NCBI RefSeq assembly: GCF_001639145.1
Contig: NZ_LROY01000002.1
Span: 1,334,501-1,398,500, forward strand
Reading direction: 5' to 3'
Length of the DNA: 64,000 nt
DNA from: Microbulbifer sp. Q7
GTDB lineage: Bacteria > Pseudomonadota > Gammaproteobacteria > Pseudomonadales > Cellvibrionaceae
Of the stretch, positions 10,489 through 19,702 are shown one piece after another. Each line of letters opens with the position of its first letter. Within the stretch, counting starts at the first letter, position 1. The notes under the pieces are model-generated. The model worked only from the letters and a program-made list of their open reading frames with translations. It did no database searches and was not told the DNA's origin. The position numbers and the translations under genes were made by a program.

Positions 10489-13071
10489 TTACTCCTCGAC
10501 AGCGCCATCTGCGGTCGCTTCACCGTCTTCACCCTCGGGATCCTCGGTTTCCTGAATGCGCGCCAGCCCTACCAGCTTCTCGTTCTCCTTCAAGCGGATC
10601 ACGCGAACCCCCTGGGTGTTGCGCCCGAGTACAGAAACCTCGTCAACCCGCGTCCGCACCAGGGTTCCCTGATCGGAAATCAGCATGATCTCCTCCCCGG
10701 GATGCACCTGACAGGCCCCGACCAGCGAACCATTGCGCTCGCTTTCGGCAATGGCAATCACGCCCTGGGTACCACGGCCCTTGGTGGGGAAATCTGCGGT
10801 GTCGGTACGTTTGCCGTACCCCTTTTCGGTGACCATCATCACCGAGCCACCCTCTTCCGGGATAACCATTGCGATCACGTACACATCATCGGCCATGCGA
10901 ATACCGCGCACACCGCGCGACACACGCCCCATGGAGCGCACATTCTCTTCCGCAAAGCGGGCCGCCTTGCCGGCGCTGGTCAACAGCAGCACATCGCGGC
11001 TGCCGTCGGTAATCGCGGTTGCCACCAGGCGATCCCCTTCTTCCAGCTCGATCGCACGCAAGCCAACGCTGCGCGGACGGGAGAACGCGGTGAGCGGGGT
11101 TTTCTTCACGGTACCGTTGGCGGTAGCGAAGAAAATAAAGTGGTCTTCATCGTACTCGGACACCGGCATCAGGCTGCTGATGCGCTCATCCTCTTCCAAC
11201 GGCAACATATTCACCATTGGGCGACCACGGGAAGCGCGACCGGCGGTCGGCACTTCATACACCTTCAGCCAGTACACCTTGCCCTTGTTGGAGAAGCAAA
11301 GAATGGTGTCGTGCGAGTTGGCAATCAGCAGGTGCTCGACGAAGTCTTCGTCTTTTACCTGGGTGGCCGATTTGCCCATGCCGCCACGGCGCTGGGCCTG
11401 GTAGTCGGCCAGCGGCTGGCTCTTGGCGTAACCACCGTGGGAGATGGTAACTACCTTGTCTTCCGGGGTGATCAGGTCTTCGACGGAAAGGTCCTGACGG
11501 GAAGCCACGATATCGGTGCGACGCTCATCGCCGTACTCTTTTTCCAGTACTTCCAGCTCTTCGCGGATCACCTGCATCAGGCGTTCCGGGCTGCCGAGAA
11601 TTTCCAGGTACTCAGCGATCTGCTCCAGGCGCTCACTGTATTCCGCCAGCAGCTTATCGTGCTCCATGCCGGTAAGACGGTGAAGGCGCAGCTCGAGGAT
11701 CGCCTGGGCCTGGGCCGGAGACAGGTAGTAGGCGCCGTCGCGCAGCCCGAATTCTTTCGGCAGGTCGTCCGGACGACAAGCATCGGCACCCGCACGCTCC
11801 AGGAACTGCTCCACCTCACCCACGGGCCAGCCCTTGGCAAGCAGTGCTTCACGGGCCTCGGCGGGGGTCGCAGACGCCTTGATCAGCTCGATCACCGGGT
11901 CGATGTTGGAGATGGCAATCGCCAGGCCTTCCAGAATATGCCCACGCTCGCGCGCTTTGCGCAGCAGGAACACGGTGCGGCGGGTCACCACTTCCTGACG
12001 GTGACGAATGAAGTATTCCAGCAGCTGCTTCAGGTTCAACAGCTTGGGCTGGCCATCCACCAGCGCCACCATGTTGATACCGAACACGCTCTCCAGCTGA
12101 GTCTGGGCGTAGAGGTTGTTCAGAACCACATCACCCAGCTCACCGCGCTTCAACTCGATTACCACGCGCAAGCCGTCTTTATCGGACTCGTCGCGCAGTT
12201 CGGAAATACCTTCGATCTTCTTCTCTTTCACCAGCTCGGCAATGCGCTCGATCAGTCGCGCCTTGTTCAGCTGGTAAGGAATTTCATGGATAACGATGGT
12301 TTCGCGATTGGTTTTGTCATCGCGCAGCACTTCTGCCTTGGCCCGGATATAGATCCGCCCGCGACCGGTACGGTAGGCCATGAGAATACCAGCGCGACCA
12401 TTGATGATCGCCCCGGTGGGGAAATCCGGGCCGGGGATGTATTCCATCAGCTCGTCAATCGACAGCTCGCTGTTATCGATCAGCGCCAGGCAGCCGCGCA
12501 CCACTTCCGTCATATTGTGCGGCGGGATATTGGTGGCCATGCCCACGGCAATACCAGAGGAGCCGTTGACCAGCAGGTTCGGTACCCGCGATGGCAGCAC
12601 TTCCGGCATCTGCTCGGAGCCATCGTAGTTGTCGACGAAGTTGACCGTTTCTTTATCCAAATCCGACAGCAGCTCGTGCGCGAGCTTGTCCATACGGATT
12701 TCGGTGTAACGCATGGCGGCGGCGCTATCGCCGTCGATGGAACCGAAGTTACCCTGACCGTCCACCAGCATATAGCGCAGGGAGAACGGCTGGGCCATAC
12801 GCACGATGGTGTCGTATACCGCACTGTCACCGTGCGGGTGGTACTTACCGATCACATCACCCACCACACGGGCAGACTTTTTGTAGGGCTTGTTCCAGTC
12901 GTTCTTGAGTTCGTTCATGGCGAAAAGCACACGACGGTGTACCGGCTTGAGTCCGTCGCGCACATCCGGCAACGCACGGCCCACAATCACGCTCATCGCA
13001 TAGTCGAGATAGGACTGCTTCAGCTCTTCTTCGATATTGATCGGAGAAATTTCTTTGGCTATTTCGCCCAT
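10489..13071 (-). CDS. gyrA: DNA gyrase subunit A
   Basis: Catalytic subunit of gyrase, which introduces negative supercoils. The 860-residue product has the catalytic tyrosine at residue 122 (AMRYTEIR). The quinolone-resistance region reads [13 protein letters not shown] with Ser83 and Asp87, the wild-type sensitive residues in E. coli numbering. The C-terminal beta-pinwheel begins with a GyrA-box at 11374-11394. This box reads QRRGGMG, whereas the usual form has lysine or arginine at the sixth place. The C-terminal tail is acidic. The gene is divergent from mtaD; the 245-base gap 13072-13316 must hold both promoters. Confidence 0.98.
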   Translation of the reverse strand: MGEIAKEISPINIEEELKQSYLDYAMSVIVGRALPDVRDGLKPVHRRVLFAMNELKNDWNKPYKKSARVVGDVIGKYHPHGDSAVYDTIVRMAQPFSLRYMLVDGQGNFGSIDGDSAAAMRYTEIRMDKLAHELLSDLDKETVNFVDNYDGSEQMPEVLPSRVPNLLVNGSSGIAVGMATNIPPHNMTEVVRGCLALIDNSELSIDELMEYIPGPDFPTGAIINGRAGILMAYRTGRGRIYIRAKAEVLRDDKTNRETIVIHEIPYQLNKARLIERIAELVKEKKIEGISELRDESDKDGLRVVIELKRGELGDVVLNNLYAQTQLESVFGINMVALVDGQPKLLNLKQLLEYFIRHRQEVVTRRTVFLLRKARERGHILEGLAIAISNIDPVIELIKASATPAEAREALLAKGWPVGEVEQFLERAGADACRPDDLPKEFGLRDGAYYLSPAQAQAILELRLHRLTGMEHDKLLAEYSERLEQIAEYLEILGSPERLMQVIREELEVLEKEYGDERRTDIVASRQDLSVEDLITPEDKVVTISHGGYAKSQPLADYQAQRRGGMGKSATQVKDEDFVEHLLIANSHDTILCFSNKGKVYWLKVYEVPTAGRASRGRPMVNMLPLEEDERISSLMPVSEYDEDHFIFFATANGTVKKTPLTAFSRPRSVGLRAIELEEGDRLVATAITDGSRDVLLLTSAGKAARFAEENVRSMGRVSRGVRGIRMADDVYVIAMVIPEEGGSVMMVTEKGYGKRTDTADFPTKGRGTQGVIAIAESERNGSLVGACQVHPGEEIMLISDQGTLVRTRVDEVSVLGRNTQGVRVIRLKENEKLVGLARIQETEDPEGEDGEATADGAVEE

Positions 13072-13316
13072 ATTTCAGGCATTCCTTATCGTTAACGCCG
13101 CCAGCAAGGGCTGGCCCCTCTTCACCCCTGGTGACACGCCCACTAACGAGCGCTGTAGCCAAAGGCCGGGAAACAAGTAGGGCTCACTGGTCACAGCCCC
13201 AAACAAGCGGGCGATTCTACCACAACTGGCGCCGCGTAGGACGACTTGTGCGGACTTGTTCACGGCGCCATGCGCCGCTAAAGTCTGCGGCTTTGCTTCG
13301 GAACAAAAAACACACA

Positions 13317-14684
13317 ATGGACACCCCCAATTCCAGCGACACCGCTCAAAAATCGAACAAAAAACAGTCCGTAGACACCCTGATTCACGCACGCTGGATA
13401 ATCCCGGTGGTGCCGGAAAAGCGCGTGTATGAACACTGCTCACTGGCCATTAACGATGGCACCATCACCGCCATCCTCCCCAGCACCGAGGCCCGCCTGC
13501 GCTTCGCGGCGAGTGAAGAGCACCAACTGGGCGATCAACTGCTGATCCCCGGTCTGATTAACACCCACAACCACGCCGCCATGACCCTGTTGCGCGGTTA
13601 TGCCGATGACAAACCCCTGATGACCTGGCTGGAGAAGCACATCTGGCCGATGGAGCAGCAATGGGTCAGCCCCGAGTTTGTCGCCGATGGTACCCGCCTG
13701 GCGATGGCGGAAATGCTGCGCAGCGGCACCACCACGTTTTCTGACCAGTACTTCTTCCCCGAGGCCACCGCCGCAGTCGCCCGCGACACCGGTATGCGTG
13801 CCCAGATCGCCTTCCCGGTGATCGATTTCCCGAACAACTGGTCCAGGAACGGCGACGACGCCCTGGAAAAAGGCCTGGCAATACGCGACGACTACCGCTC
13901 CCACAGCCGCATCGGCCTCGCTTTTGCGCCCCACGCCCCCTACACCGTGGGCGACGAGACCCTCCGGAAAATCGCCATCTACGCCGACGAACTGGGGATG
14001 TCGGTGCAAATGCACCTGCACGAGACGGCCGGCGAGGTCGACAAAGCAATCGCCGAATCCGGCGTGCGCCCCATACAGCGGCTGCACAACCTCGGACTGC
14101 TGTCGCCACAATTTCTCTGTGTCCACATGACCGCTCTGGACGACAGTGATATCGCCCTACTGCAAACCACCGGCGCCCATGTCAGTCACTGTCCACGCTC
14201 CAACCTCAAGCTTGCTTCCGGTTTCAGCCCGGTGGCAAAACTGCTGGACGCGGGCGTCAACGTGTCCATCGGCACCGATGGTGCCGCCAGCAACAATGGC
14301 CAGGACATGCTGGCAGAGACCAATACCGCCGCCCTGCTGGCCAAGGCCATCTCTGGCCAGGCGGACGCCCTGCCCGCTCACCAGGCCCTGGCCATGGCCA
14401 CCATCAACGGCGCCCGCGCCCTCGGACTGGATGACATTACCGGCAGCCTCGAGGTAGGCAAGGCGGCAGACCTCTGCGCCATCGACCTCAGCGCGCTCGA
14501 GCAGCAACCGCTGCACGACCCGCTGTCGCAGCTGATTTACACCACCAATGGTCACCACGTGCGCAATGTGTGGGTCGCTGGCAAGCAGCTTTTGAAGGAC
14601 CGGAAACTCGCGACCCTTAACGAAGAAGAACTGAAGCAACGAGCTGCGAGCTGGCGTGATAGAATCGCCGGTCGCACGAGCTAG
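13317..14684 (+). CDS. mtaD: 5'-methylthioadenosine / S-adenosylhomocysteine deaminase (TRZ/ATZ amidohydrolase)
   Basis: Deaminates methylthioadenosine or SAH (to methylthioinosine or inosylhomocysteine) in purine and sulfur salvage. The 455-residue protein from MDTPNSSDTAQ has the amidohydrolase zinc motif NTHNHAAMTLLRG, then HLHETAGEV, HMTALDDSD and GTDGAASNNGQD, the signature of the MTA/SAH deaminase group. The open frame runs 62 codons further upstream, but those residues are unlike the family, and the ATG at 13317 follows an A-rich stretch. The gene is directly upstream of ubiG-mupP-yciK, as in Pseudomonas (PA3170 region). Other TRZ/ATZ deaminases are possible but less likely given the synteny. 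Confidence 0.9.
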   Translation: MDTPNSSDTAQKSNKKQSVDTLIHARWIIPVVPEKRVYEHCSLAINDGTITAILPSTEARLRFAASEEHQLGDQLLIPGLINTHNHAAMTLLRGYADDKPLMTWLEKHIWPMEQQWVSPEFVADGTRLAMAEMLRSGTTTFSDQYFFPEATAAVARDTGMRAQIAFPVIDFPNNWSRNGDDALEKGLAIRDDYRSHSRIGLAFAPHAPYTVGDETLRKIAIYADELGMSVQMHLHETAGEVDKAIAESGVRPIQRLHNLGLLSPQFLCVHMTALDDSDIALLQTTGAHVSHCPRSNLKLASGFSPVAKLLDAGVNVSIGTDGAASNNGQDMLAETNTAALLAKAISGQADALPAHQALAMATINGARALGLDDITGSLEVGKAADLCAIDLSALEQQPLHDPLSQLIYTTNGHHVRNVWVAGKQLLKDRKLATLNEEELKQRAASWRDRIAGRTS

Positions 14685-14717
14685 GCTGATAACGAAGTTA
14701 GACACCAAGAATTGAAG

Positions 14718-14834
14718 CTGGCGCTCCCGGTAACCGTTTCCGGGACCGTCTGCGGCCAGGACGGCCGCAGCCGAGCCCCCATGGATGGGGTCACGGCGTG
14801 TCCCGGAAACGGTTACCGGGAGCGACGGCGCCAG
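14718..14834 (-). repeat. Nested inverted-repeat element, copy A (between mtaD and ubiG)
   Basis: Outer arms 14722-14746 and 14800-14824 are perfectly complementary over 25 bases, with a further 6-bp pair at 14718-14723/14829-14834. Inside are two smaller hairpins: 14750-14757 with 14763-14770, and a CCCCAT-GG-ATGGGG palindrome at 14777-14790. Read on the minus strand, the order is outer arm, ACGCCGTGA, the CCCCATCCATGGGG palindrome, GCTCGG, second hairpin, other outer arm. A second copy at 54127-54223 has the same core and layout but unrelated arms. The right end lies about 40 bases upstream of ubiG. See findings. Confidence 0.85.
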
Positions 14835-14877
14835 TGCAGGTGGGCAAAACGGACCCCACAACCATGACAAGGCCCAA

Positions 14878-15582
14878 ATGACCAACGTAGATCCGGCGGA
14901 AATCGCCAAATTTGAACAACTGGCCAGCCGCTGGTGGGACCAGCAGGGTGAATTCAAACCCCTGCACGAGATCAACCCCCTACGCGCCAACTATATTGAC
15001 CAGCGCGCCCCCGTAGCCGGCAAAACCCTGCTGGACGTGGGCTGCGGCGGCGGTATTCTGGCGGAAGCCATGGCGCAACGCGGTGCCCACGTGACCGGCA
15101 TCGACCTGGGTGAAGCGCCGTTGAATGTCGCCAAGCTGCATGCGCTGGAAAGCGGCGTGCAGATCGACTACCTGCGCGTTCCGGTCGAGGAGCTGGCGGA
15201 AAAACAACCCGCCAGCTTCGACATCATCACCTGCCTGGAGATGCTCGAACACGTACCCGACCCGGCTTCTGTCATCCGCGCCTGCGCCAAACTGGTCAAA
15301 CCCGGTGGCCACGTGTTCTTCTCCACCATCAACCGCACGCCCAAAGGCTGGCTGTTTGCCGTGGTTGGGGCCGAATACGTGCTGCGCCTGCTGCCCAAGG
15401 GCACCCACGAATACGGAAAATTCATTCGCCCGTCGGAGCTTGGCGGCTGGGTGCGCCAGGCCGACCTGCGCACCCGCGACATCACCGGTATGACCTACAA
15501 TCCCCTCACCAAGCAGTACAAACTCAACCCGAGGGACGTCGACGTCAACTACCTGATGCACACCACTCGACCTGCAGAATAA
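14878..15582 (+). CDS. ubiG: bifunctional 2-polyprenyl-6-hydroxyphenol methylase / 3-demethylubiquinol 3-O-methyltransferase
   Basis: Carries out both O-methylations of ubiquinone biosynthesis using SAM. The 234-residue product from [20 protein letters not shown] has the SAM-binding motif [16 protein letters not shown] and the post-motif [11 protein letters not shown]. The C-terminal [10 protein letters not shown]...DVNYLMHT segment is characteristic of UbiG. The frame is open 31 codons further upstream into repeat copy A, but the ATG at 14878 matches family starts. The mupP start lies 18 bases downstream, so the two are probably co-transcribed. Confidence 0.97.
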   Translation: MTNVDPAEIAKFEQLASRWWDQQGEFKPLHEINPLRANYIDQRAPVAGKTLLDVGCGGGILAEAMAQRGAHVTGIDLGEAPLNVAKLHALESGVQIDYLRVPVEELAEKQPASFDIITCLEMLEHVPDPASVIRACAKLVKPGGHVFFSTINRTPKGWLFAVVGAEYVLRLLPKGTHEYGKFIRPSELGGWVRQADLRTRDITGMTYNPLTKQYKLNPRDVDVNYLMHTTRPAE

Positions 15583-15600
15583 CGCCAGAAGTTCCTATTG

Positions 15601-16269
15601 ATGAAAGCTGTACTCTTCGACCTCGACGGCACTCTGTTCGACACCGCCCCGGACTTCGTGGTGGTGCTCAATCAGCTGCGCCAGCAAGAAAAACTGACCC
15701 CCCTGGCCGATGCCACCATTCGCGAGGTGGTCTCCAATGGCGCTCGCGCCATGGTCCGCCTCGGCTTTGGCGTCGACGAAGGCGAGGCCGGATTCGATGA
15801 ATTGCGTCAGCGCCTGCTCGACCTGTACCTGATGCACCTGGCCAAACACACCGTGCCCTTCCCCGGGATCGAGACGCTTTTGAATCAACTGGCGGAGCAC
15901 AGCATTGCCTGGGGTGTGGTCACCAACAAGCCATCGGCCTACACCATTCCACTGTTGCAGGCGTTTGCGCACCTGCCGACACCCGGCGCCGTCATCTGCC
16001 CCGATGACGTCACCCATCGCAAACCCGACCCCGAGCCCATTTTACTCGCCTGCAGCCGCATCGGTTGCGCCCCCGGCGAAGCCGTATACGTGGGTGATCA
16101 TGAGCGCGATATCATGGCCGGGCGCGCGGCCGGCATGCCCACCATCGCCTGTAGCTATGGCTACATCGACAGTGATGACGACCCGGCCAACTGGAATGCC
16201 GACCACCTCATTCATGACGCCAGCGAAATCTGGCCGCTGCTGCAGCAGCAATACCTGAAAAATACGTAG
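15601..16269 (+). CDS. mupP: N-acetylmuramic acid 6-phosphate phosphatase MupP (HAD family; Gph-like)
   Basis: HAD hydrolase of 222 residues with motif I FDLDGTLFDTAPDF, motif II VTNKP, and motifs III/IV KPDPEP...YVGDHERDIMAGRAAGM. Such proteins are often labelled phosphoglycolate phosphatase. The position between ubiG and yciK matches Pseudomonas mupP, whose product dephosphorylates MurNAc-6-phosphate in the anabolic peptidoglycan recycling route (then AmgK, MurU). I use the ATG at 15601; a TTG directly before it is also in frame. murQ, whose enzyme destroys the same substrate, lies two genes downstream. Function is inferred from synteny; Gph activity cannot be excluded. Confidence 0.8.
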   Translation: MKAVLFDLDGTLFDTAPDFVVVLNQLRQQEKLTPLADATIREVVSNGARAMVRLGFGVDEGEAGFDELRQRLLDLYLMHLAKHTVPFPGIETLLNQLAEHSIAWGVVTNKPSAYTIPLLQAFAHLPTPGAVICPDDVTHRKPDPEPILLACSRIGCAPGEAVYVGDHERDIMAGRAAGMPTIACSYGYIDSDDDPANWNADHLIHDASEIWPLLQQQYLKNT

Positions 16270-16286
16270 GCAGCTCCCGGCTGATC

Positions 16287-16313
16287 CACACCCGCAACCA
16301 CACCCGCAACCAC
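16287..16313 (+). repeat. Two-copy 12-bp tandem repeat between mupP and yciK
   Basis: CACACCCGCAAC occurs twice head to tail (16287-16298, 16299-16310) followed by a partial CAC. It falls in the 70-base spacer before yciK. It is probably a slippage product; no function is evident. Confidence 0.6.
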
Positions 16314-16339
16314 GACCACTGAAACGAGCTCGACTACTG

Positions 16340-17095
16340 ATGTCTGAAACCATCACCGACTACGCCGCACCGGCGGACTTACTCAACGATAAAATCATTC
16401 TCGTCACCGGCGCCGGCGACGGTATTGGCCGGGTCGCCGCCAAAACCTACGCAGCCCACGGTGCCACGGTCATCTTGCTGGGACGCACCGTACCCAAACT
16501 GGAAGCGGTCTACGACGAAATTGAATCCGCCGGCGGTGCCAAGCCAGCAATCCTGCCGGTAGACCTGACCAGCGTGAAATGGGAAGAGCTGGAATACCTG
16601 GCGCAAGGGGTCGACCAGGAATTCGGCCGCCTCGACGGCCTGCTGCACAATGCAGGTGTCCTGGGCCAGCGCACTCCCATCGCAAATTACCATTACGCCA
16701 CCTGGCAGCAGGTAATGCAGATCAACGTCAACGCCGCCTTCGGCCTGACCAAGGCGATGATGCCACTGCTGGAGCAATCCAAGGCAGCATCGGTGATTTT
16801 TACCGGCTCCGGCGTGGGCCTCAAAGGGCGCGCCTACTGGGGCGCCTACTCGGTCTCCAAGTTTGCCACCGAAGGCATGATGCAGGTACTCGCCGACGAG
16901 GTAGAAGGCGTTTCCAATATCCGCGCCAACAGCATCAACCCGGGCGCCACACGCACCAATATGCGCGCGGCCGCCTACCCTGCGGAAGACCCGCAGACCG
17001 TCGCTGCGCCGGAAGACATCATGCCCACCTACCTGTACCTGATGGGCGACGACAGCATCGGTGTGAACGGCAAGCAGTTCAACGCGCAGGGCTAA
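16340..17095 (+). CDS. yciK: YciK-family short-chain dehydrogenase
   Basis: A 251-residue classical SDR with the cofactor motif VTGAGDGIGRVAA, the LHNAGVLG structural motif, serine in FTGSGVG, and the catalytic pair in YSVSK. The segment RAYWGAYSVSKFA resembles E. coli YciK, an SDR without an established physiological substrate. It follows ubiG and mupP on the same strand, as in Pseudomonas (PA3173). Cofactor preference is not evident. The name YciK rests on synteny and overall similarity, not on known chemistry. Confidence 0.88.
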   Translation: MSETITDYAAPADLLNDKIILVTGAGDGIGRVAAKTYAAHGATVILLGRTVPKLEAVYDEIESAGGAKPAILPVDLTSVKWEELEYLAQGVDQEFGRLDGLLHNAGVLGQRTPIANYHYATWQQVMQINVNAAFGLTKAMMPLLEQSKAASVIFTGSGVGLKGRAYWGAYSVSKFATEGMMQVLADEVEGVSNIRANSINPGATRTNMRAAAYPAEDPQTVAAPEDIMPTYLYLMGDDSIGVNGKQFNAQG

Positions 17096-17299
17096 GCGCG
17101 CACACCGTCGCGGCCCCGCTCTACCCCACCTTCCGTGACCGCCGCCTGCCCCCGCTGGGGAGCCAGGTGGTGGTACACCGCCCCCCTGATTACACTTTCC
17201 GAGGCCGGCTACGCGTCCGCGTCACGCTACGCTGCGCCACACTGCCACGCCCTGGACATCACAGCGGCTTTCACAGCACGCCCGACTGGCGAGGGGGAT

Positions 17300-18223
17300 A
17301 TGAAAACGTCACTCACCAACGAACTCGGTGCCCTGGCCAGCGAATCCCGCAATCCGGATACGCAGGATATCGACCTGCTCCCCACCCTTGGCATATTGGA
17401 AAAAATCAACGACGCGGACAGCGGTGTACCCGCGGTGGTGCGTCAGGTGCTGCCTGAGATCGCCCGGGCCGTGGATGCGGTTGTGGCTGCATTCAAATCC
17501 GGCGGGCGGCTGGTCTACATGGGCGCAGGCACCAGCGGCCGCATCGGCCTGCTGGACGCCGTGGAATGCCCGCCCACCTACGGCGTCCCCGAAGGCATGG
17601 TGATTCCGCTGATCGCCGGCGGCGAAGCCGCCGTACACCGGGCACAAGAAGGCGCGGAAGATGACCCCGAGCTGGGAGAGGCGGACTTGCGGGCAATTGC
17701 ATTGCAGCCCCATGATGTGGTCGTCGGCATTGCCGCCAGCGGCCGCACGCCTTACGTCACCGGCGGCCTGCGCTACGCCCGCAGCCTGGGGTGCACAACA
17801 GTGGCGCTGGCCTGCAATAAATCGGCGACCATCGCAGAAGAAGCGGATATTGCGATACTCCCCGAAGTCGGCCCCGAGGTGCTCACCGGCTCAACGCGCA
17901 TGAAGGCGGGCACCGCACAAAAGCTGGTACTGAATATGATCACTACCGCCAGCATGATTCGCACCGGCAAAAGTTTTTACAACCTGATGGTCGATGTGAA
18001 AGCAACAAACCAGAAGCTTGTCGATCGAACCCGCCGGATAGTCATGGAAGCAACCGGGGTAAACTACGAAGAGGCCGACCAGGTACTGGCGCGCTGCGAT
18101 CACAATGCCAAACTTGCCATCATGATGATCCTGAGTGGGCTCGAACAGGCGGAGGCAGAAGCGGAGCTGGACAAGGCCGACGGTTTTTTACGGCGTGCCC
18201 TGCAGAATCTGGGTCGAGGATAA
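17300..18223 (+). CDS. murQ: N-acetylmuramic acid 6-phosphate etherase
   Basis: Cleaves the lactyl ether of MurNAc-6-phosphate, giving GlcNAc-6-phosphate and D-lactate in peptidoglycan recycling. The 307-residue product from [19 protein letters not shown] has the SIS fold signatures [21 protein letters not shown] (catalytic glutamate in VECPPTYG), the second glutamate region in QEGAEDD, and [15 protein letters not shown]. The length fits (E. coli MurQ 298). The start at 17300 has GAGGGGGAT just ahead; the upstream in-frame extension is unlike the family. The 204-base gap after yciK suggests its own promoter, and a strong terminator follows. Its coexistence with MupP is unusual. Confidence 0.96.
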   Translation: MKTSLTNELGALASESRNPDTQDIDLLPTLGILEKINDADSGVPAVVRQVLPEIARAVDAVVAAFKSGGRLVYMGAGTSGRIGLLDAVECPPTYGVPEGMVIPLIAGGEAAVHRAQEGAEDDPELGEADLRAIALQPHDVVVGIAASGRTPYVTGGLRYARSLGCTTVALACNKSATIAEEADIAILPEVGPEVLTGSTRMKAGTAQKLVLNMITTASMIRTGKSFYNLMVDVKATNQKLVDRTRRIVMEATGVNYEEADQVLARCDHNAKLAIMMILSGLEQAEAEAELDKADGFLRRALQNLGRG

Positions 18224-18251
18224 AGCGGATAAATAAAGCGGGAAAAGGGGC

Positions 18252-18284
18252 AAAAAAATACCCGGGTTCCCCGGGTATTTTTTT
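18252..18284. terminator. Bidirectional intrinsic terminator after murQ
   Basis: Arms 18252-18266 and 18270-18284 pair perfectly (AAAAAAATACCCGGG and its complement) with a three-base loop, giving a T7 run on either strand. It stops murQ transcription and probably also that of the convergent acidic-protein gene ending at 18369. Confidence 0.95.
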
Positions 18285-18368
18285 ACGCTTTACGGATGAT
18301 CGTCGCCACCCACTGACTGGCTCGTATCAAACCCCATACACGGGCCAAGCGCGTAGAGCGATCAGAGC

Positions 18369-18707
18369 TTACTCATCTGCGTGGTCGATCTCGTCCGCCA
18401 CCTCGTCCATCACATCTTCCACGTCGTCGGCAGAGGCCTCAACGGCTTCAGTCGTTTCTTCCATTGCGTCGCCCATGGCTTCCGGCACATCCGCGAATAC
18501 ATCGCCTTCCACAGACGCCATCATGGCCTCTGTGGAGTCCGCCACCTTAGCACCGGTTTCCTTTGCCTCGGCAACGGCAGATTCCACCGCTTCCGCAATG
18601 GATTCCTCCGCGGTCACCGCCTCAGGTGCGGTGTTATCCAGATTGGTGTAGTACAGGTAGCCGCCAATCGCAGCGATGGCAATGGCGGGAATTACAAGTT
18701 TCTTCAT
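18369..18707 (-). CDS. small acidic membrane-anchored protein, unknown function
   Basis: A 112-residue protein starting MKKLVIPAIAIAAIGGYLYYTN: a positively charged start and one hydrophobic helix, either an uncleaved anchor or a signal peptide without a clear cleavage site. The remainder is almost all Ala, Glu, Asp, Val and Met (for example EAVESAVAEAKETG and EVADEIDHADE), likely long helices or coiled coil with strong negative charge. Such composition is seen in periplasmic apolipoprotein-like or structural spacer proteins, but I recognise no family. It is divergent from the secreted protein gene at 18886 across a 178-base gap. The ATG at 18707 is preceded by AGGGGTTGGAA. Confidence 0.7.
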   Translation of the reverse strand: MKKLVIPAIAIAAIGGYLYYTNLDNTAPEAVTAEESIAEAVESAVAEAKETGAKVADSTEAMMASVEGDVFADVPEAMGDAMEETTEAVEASADDVEDVMDEVADEIDHADE

Positions 18708-18885
18708 TTCCAACCCCTGACAGTGTGTTGTTATATCGTTATGTTTGATGATTATTTTTCTATGCGCTAGCACAGACATTCTTCCACGCAGCACGAAGGG
18801 GAAATGTGACCAGTAACTCAATTTGAATTGTATGGCGCTCGCTTGTGGGGCAAAATTTGAGGACTCACCGACCGGAACTGACATT

Positions 18886-19362
18886 ATGAGAAAAACCACC
18901 ATCCCAGCTTGCCCCGCGCGGTCTCTGACAGGCCTGCGCATCGTACGCGCGGCATCGCTTGCCCTGCTCGCCTCCCTGGCGCTGCCAACCTCGGCCACAA
19001 CCCTGGCGGAACAGTTGCAGCAGTGCAGCCAGTTCGACGACGATAACAAACGTCTCGCCTGTTACGACAAATTGTCGGGCAGTTTAAAACAGCATGCTGA
19101 GCGGCAATTCGGCCAGGAGCAAAAGCAGGTCATCGAAAACGCACCGGAATCGATTTCCGCCACCATTACGAGCGCCAAAGAAGGCGCCCATGGCAAATTC
19201 ATCTTTACCCTCGACAACGGCCAGGTGTGGCGCCAGACAGATAGCAACCGCAGCATCTGGCGTGGCGGCGAGCAAGTCACCCTGGAACGCGGCGCACTGG
19301 GTTCGTTTTTCATGCGCAAAACTACCGGTGGGCGCTCCTTGCGCGTGAAGCGGGTGAAGTAA
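18886..19362 (+). CDS. secreted protein with N-terminal RLACYD motif, unknown function
   Basis: A 158-residue product from MRKTTIPACPARSLTG with a signal peptide (SLALLASLALPTSA). The mature part opens with QLQQCSQFDDDNKRLACYDKLSG: two cysteines 14 residues apart in a D/N-x-x-R-L-A-C-Y-D context, a small motif found at the start of many proteobacterial periplasmic proteins, including type VI secretion accessory proteins of the VasI kind. The rest looks beta-rich (FIFTLDNGQVWRQ, GGEQVTLERG), like a small barrel. No type VI genes are nearby, so I give no function. In-frame upstream codons exist, but the ATG at 18886 precedes a normal signal peptide. Confidence 0.75.
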   Translation: MRKTTIPACPARSLTGLRIVRAASLALLASLALPTSATTLAEQLQQCSQFDDDNKRLACYDKLSGSLKQHAERQFGQEQKQVIENAPESISATITSAKEGAHGKFIFTLDNGQVWRQTDSNRSIWRGGEQVTLERGALGSFFMRKTTGGRSLRVKRVK

Positions 19363-19410
19363 ACCACTACCCTGTCGCTGTCCCCCCCCCGCCACCATCA
19401 GGTTCAGGCC

Positions 19411-19440
19411 GGTTATAACCATGCCTCTCCGGTTATAACC
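19411..19440. promoter_or_regulatory. Two identical 10-bp palindromes, 20 bp apart
   Basis: The perfect palindrome GGTTATAACC occurs at 19411-19420 and 19431-19440, centre-to-centre exactly 20 bases (about two helical turns), with CC before each copy. They lie in the 340-base region upstream of the sigma-factor gene and about 50 bases past the previous stop. The spacing is that of a cooperative regulator site on one DNA face. A run of nine C lies at 19382-19390. No clear -35/-10 pair is evident further down the gap. Confidence 0.5.
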
Positions 19441-19702
19441 GCAGCCTCTGACACAGATTCTTCTAGCGCCATATCACTCTAAAACTGCCCTTGTTTTCCG
19501 CTCTTCCACGCCCGTAAACGACAAAAAACCCATGAGTCGGCCTTTAACAGGCGCGCCGTTCAACCATCATCTATAGTCAACTTGTTCGCATGGCAATTTG
19601 TACGCCATGCCCCGATCCTGCGAAAGGACAACGCCGGTGATTCAACGGCAGGCAGGCGGTCGAGCGACGACACCGCACTGCCACAAACATAAGGTTCAGA
19701 CT

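Noticed and set aside
10702..13095. 797-codon open frame on the plus strand
   Set aside because: Antisense to gyrA, with His/Gln-rich shadow composition and no recognisable domain.
16579..17457. 292-codon Arg/Pro-rich frame overlapping yciK and the start of murQ
   Set aside because: Out-of-frame shadow of yciK; composition typical of a shifted GC-rich frame.
19381..19391. Run of nine C as a phase-variation tract
   Set aside because: It lies about 20 bases after a stop codon and far from the next start, so slippage would not switch a frame. It could still affect promoter spacing, but there is no evidence.
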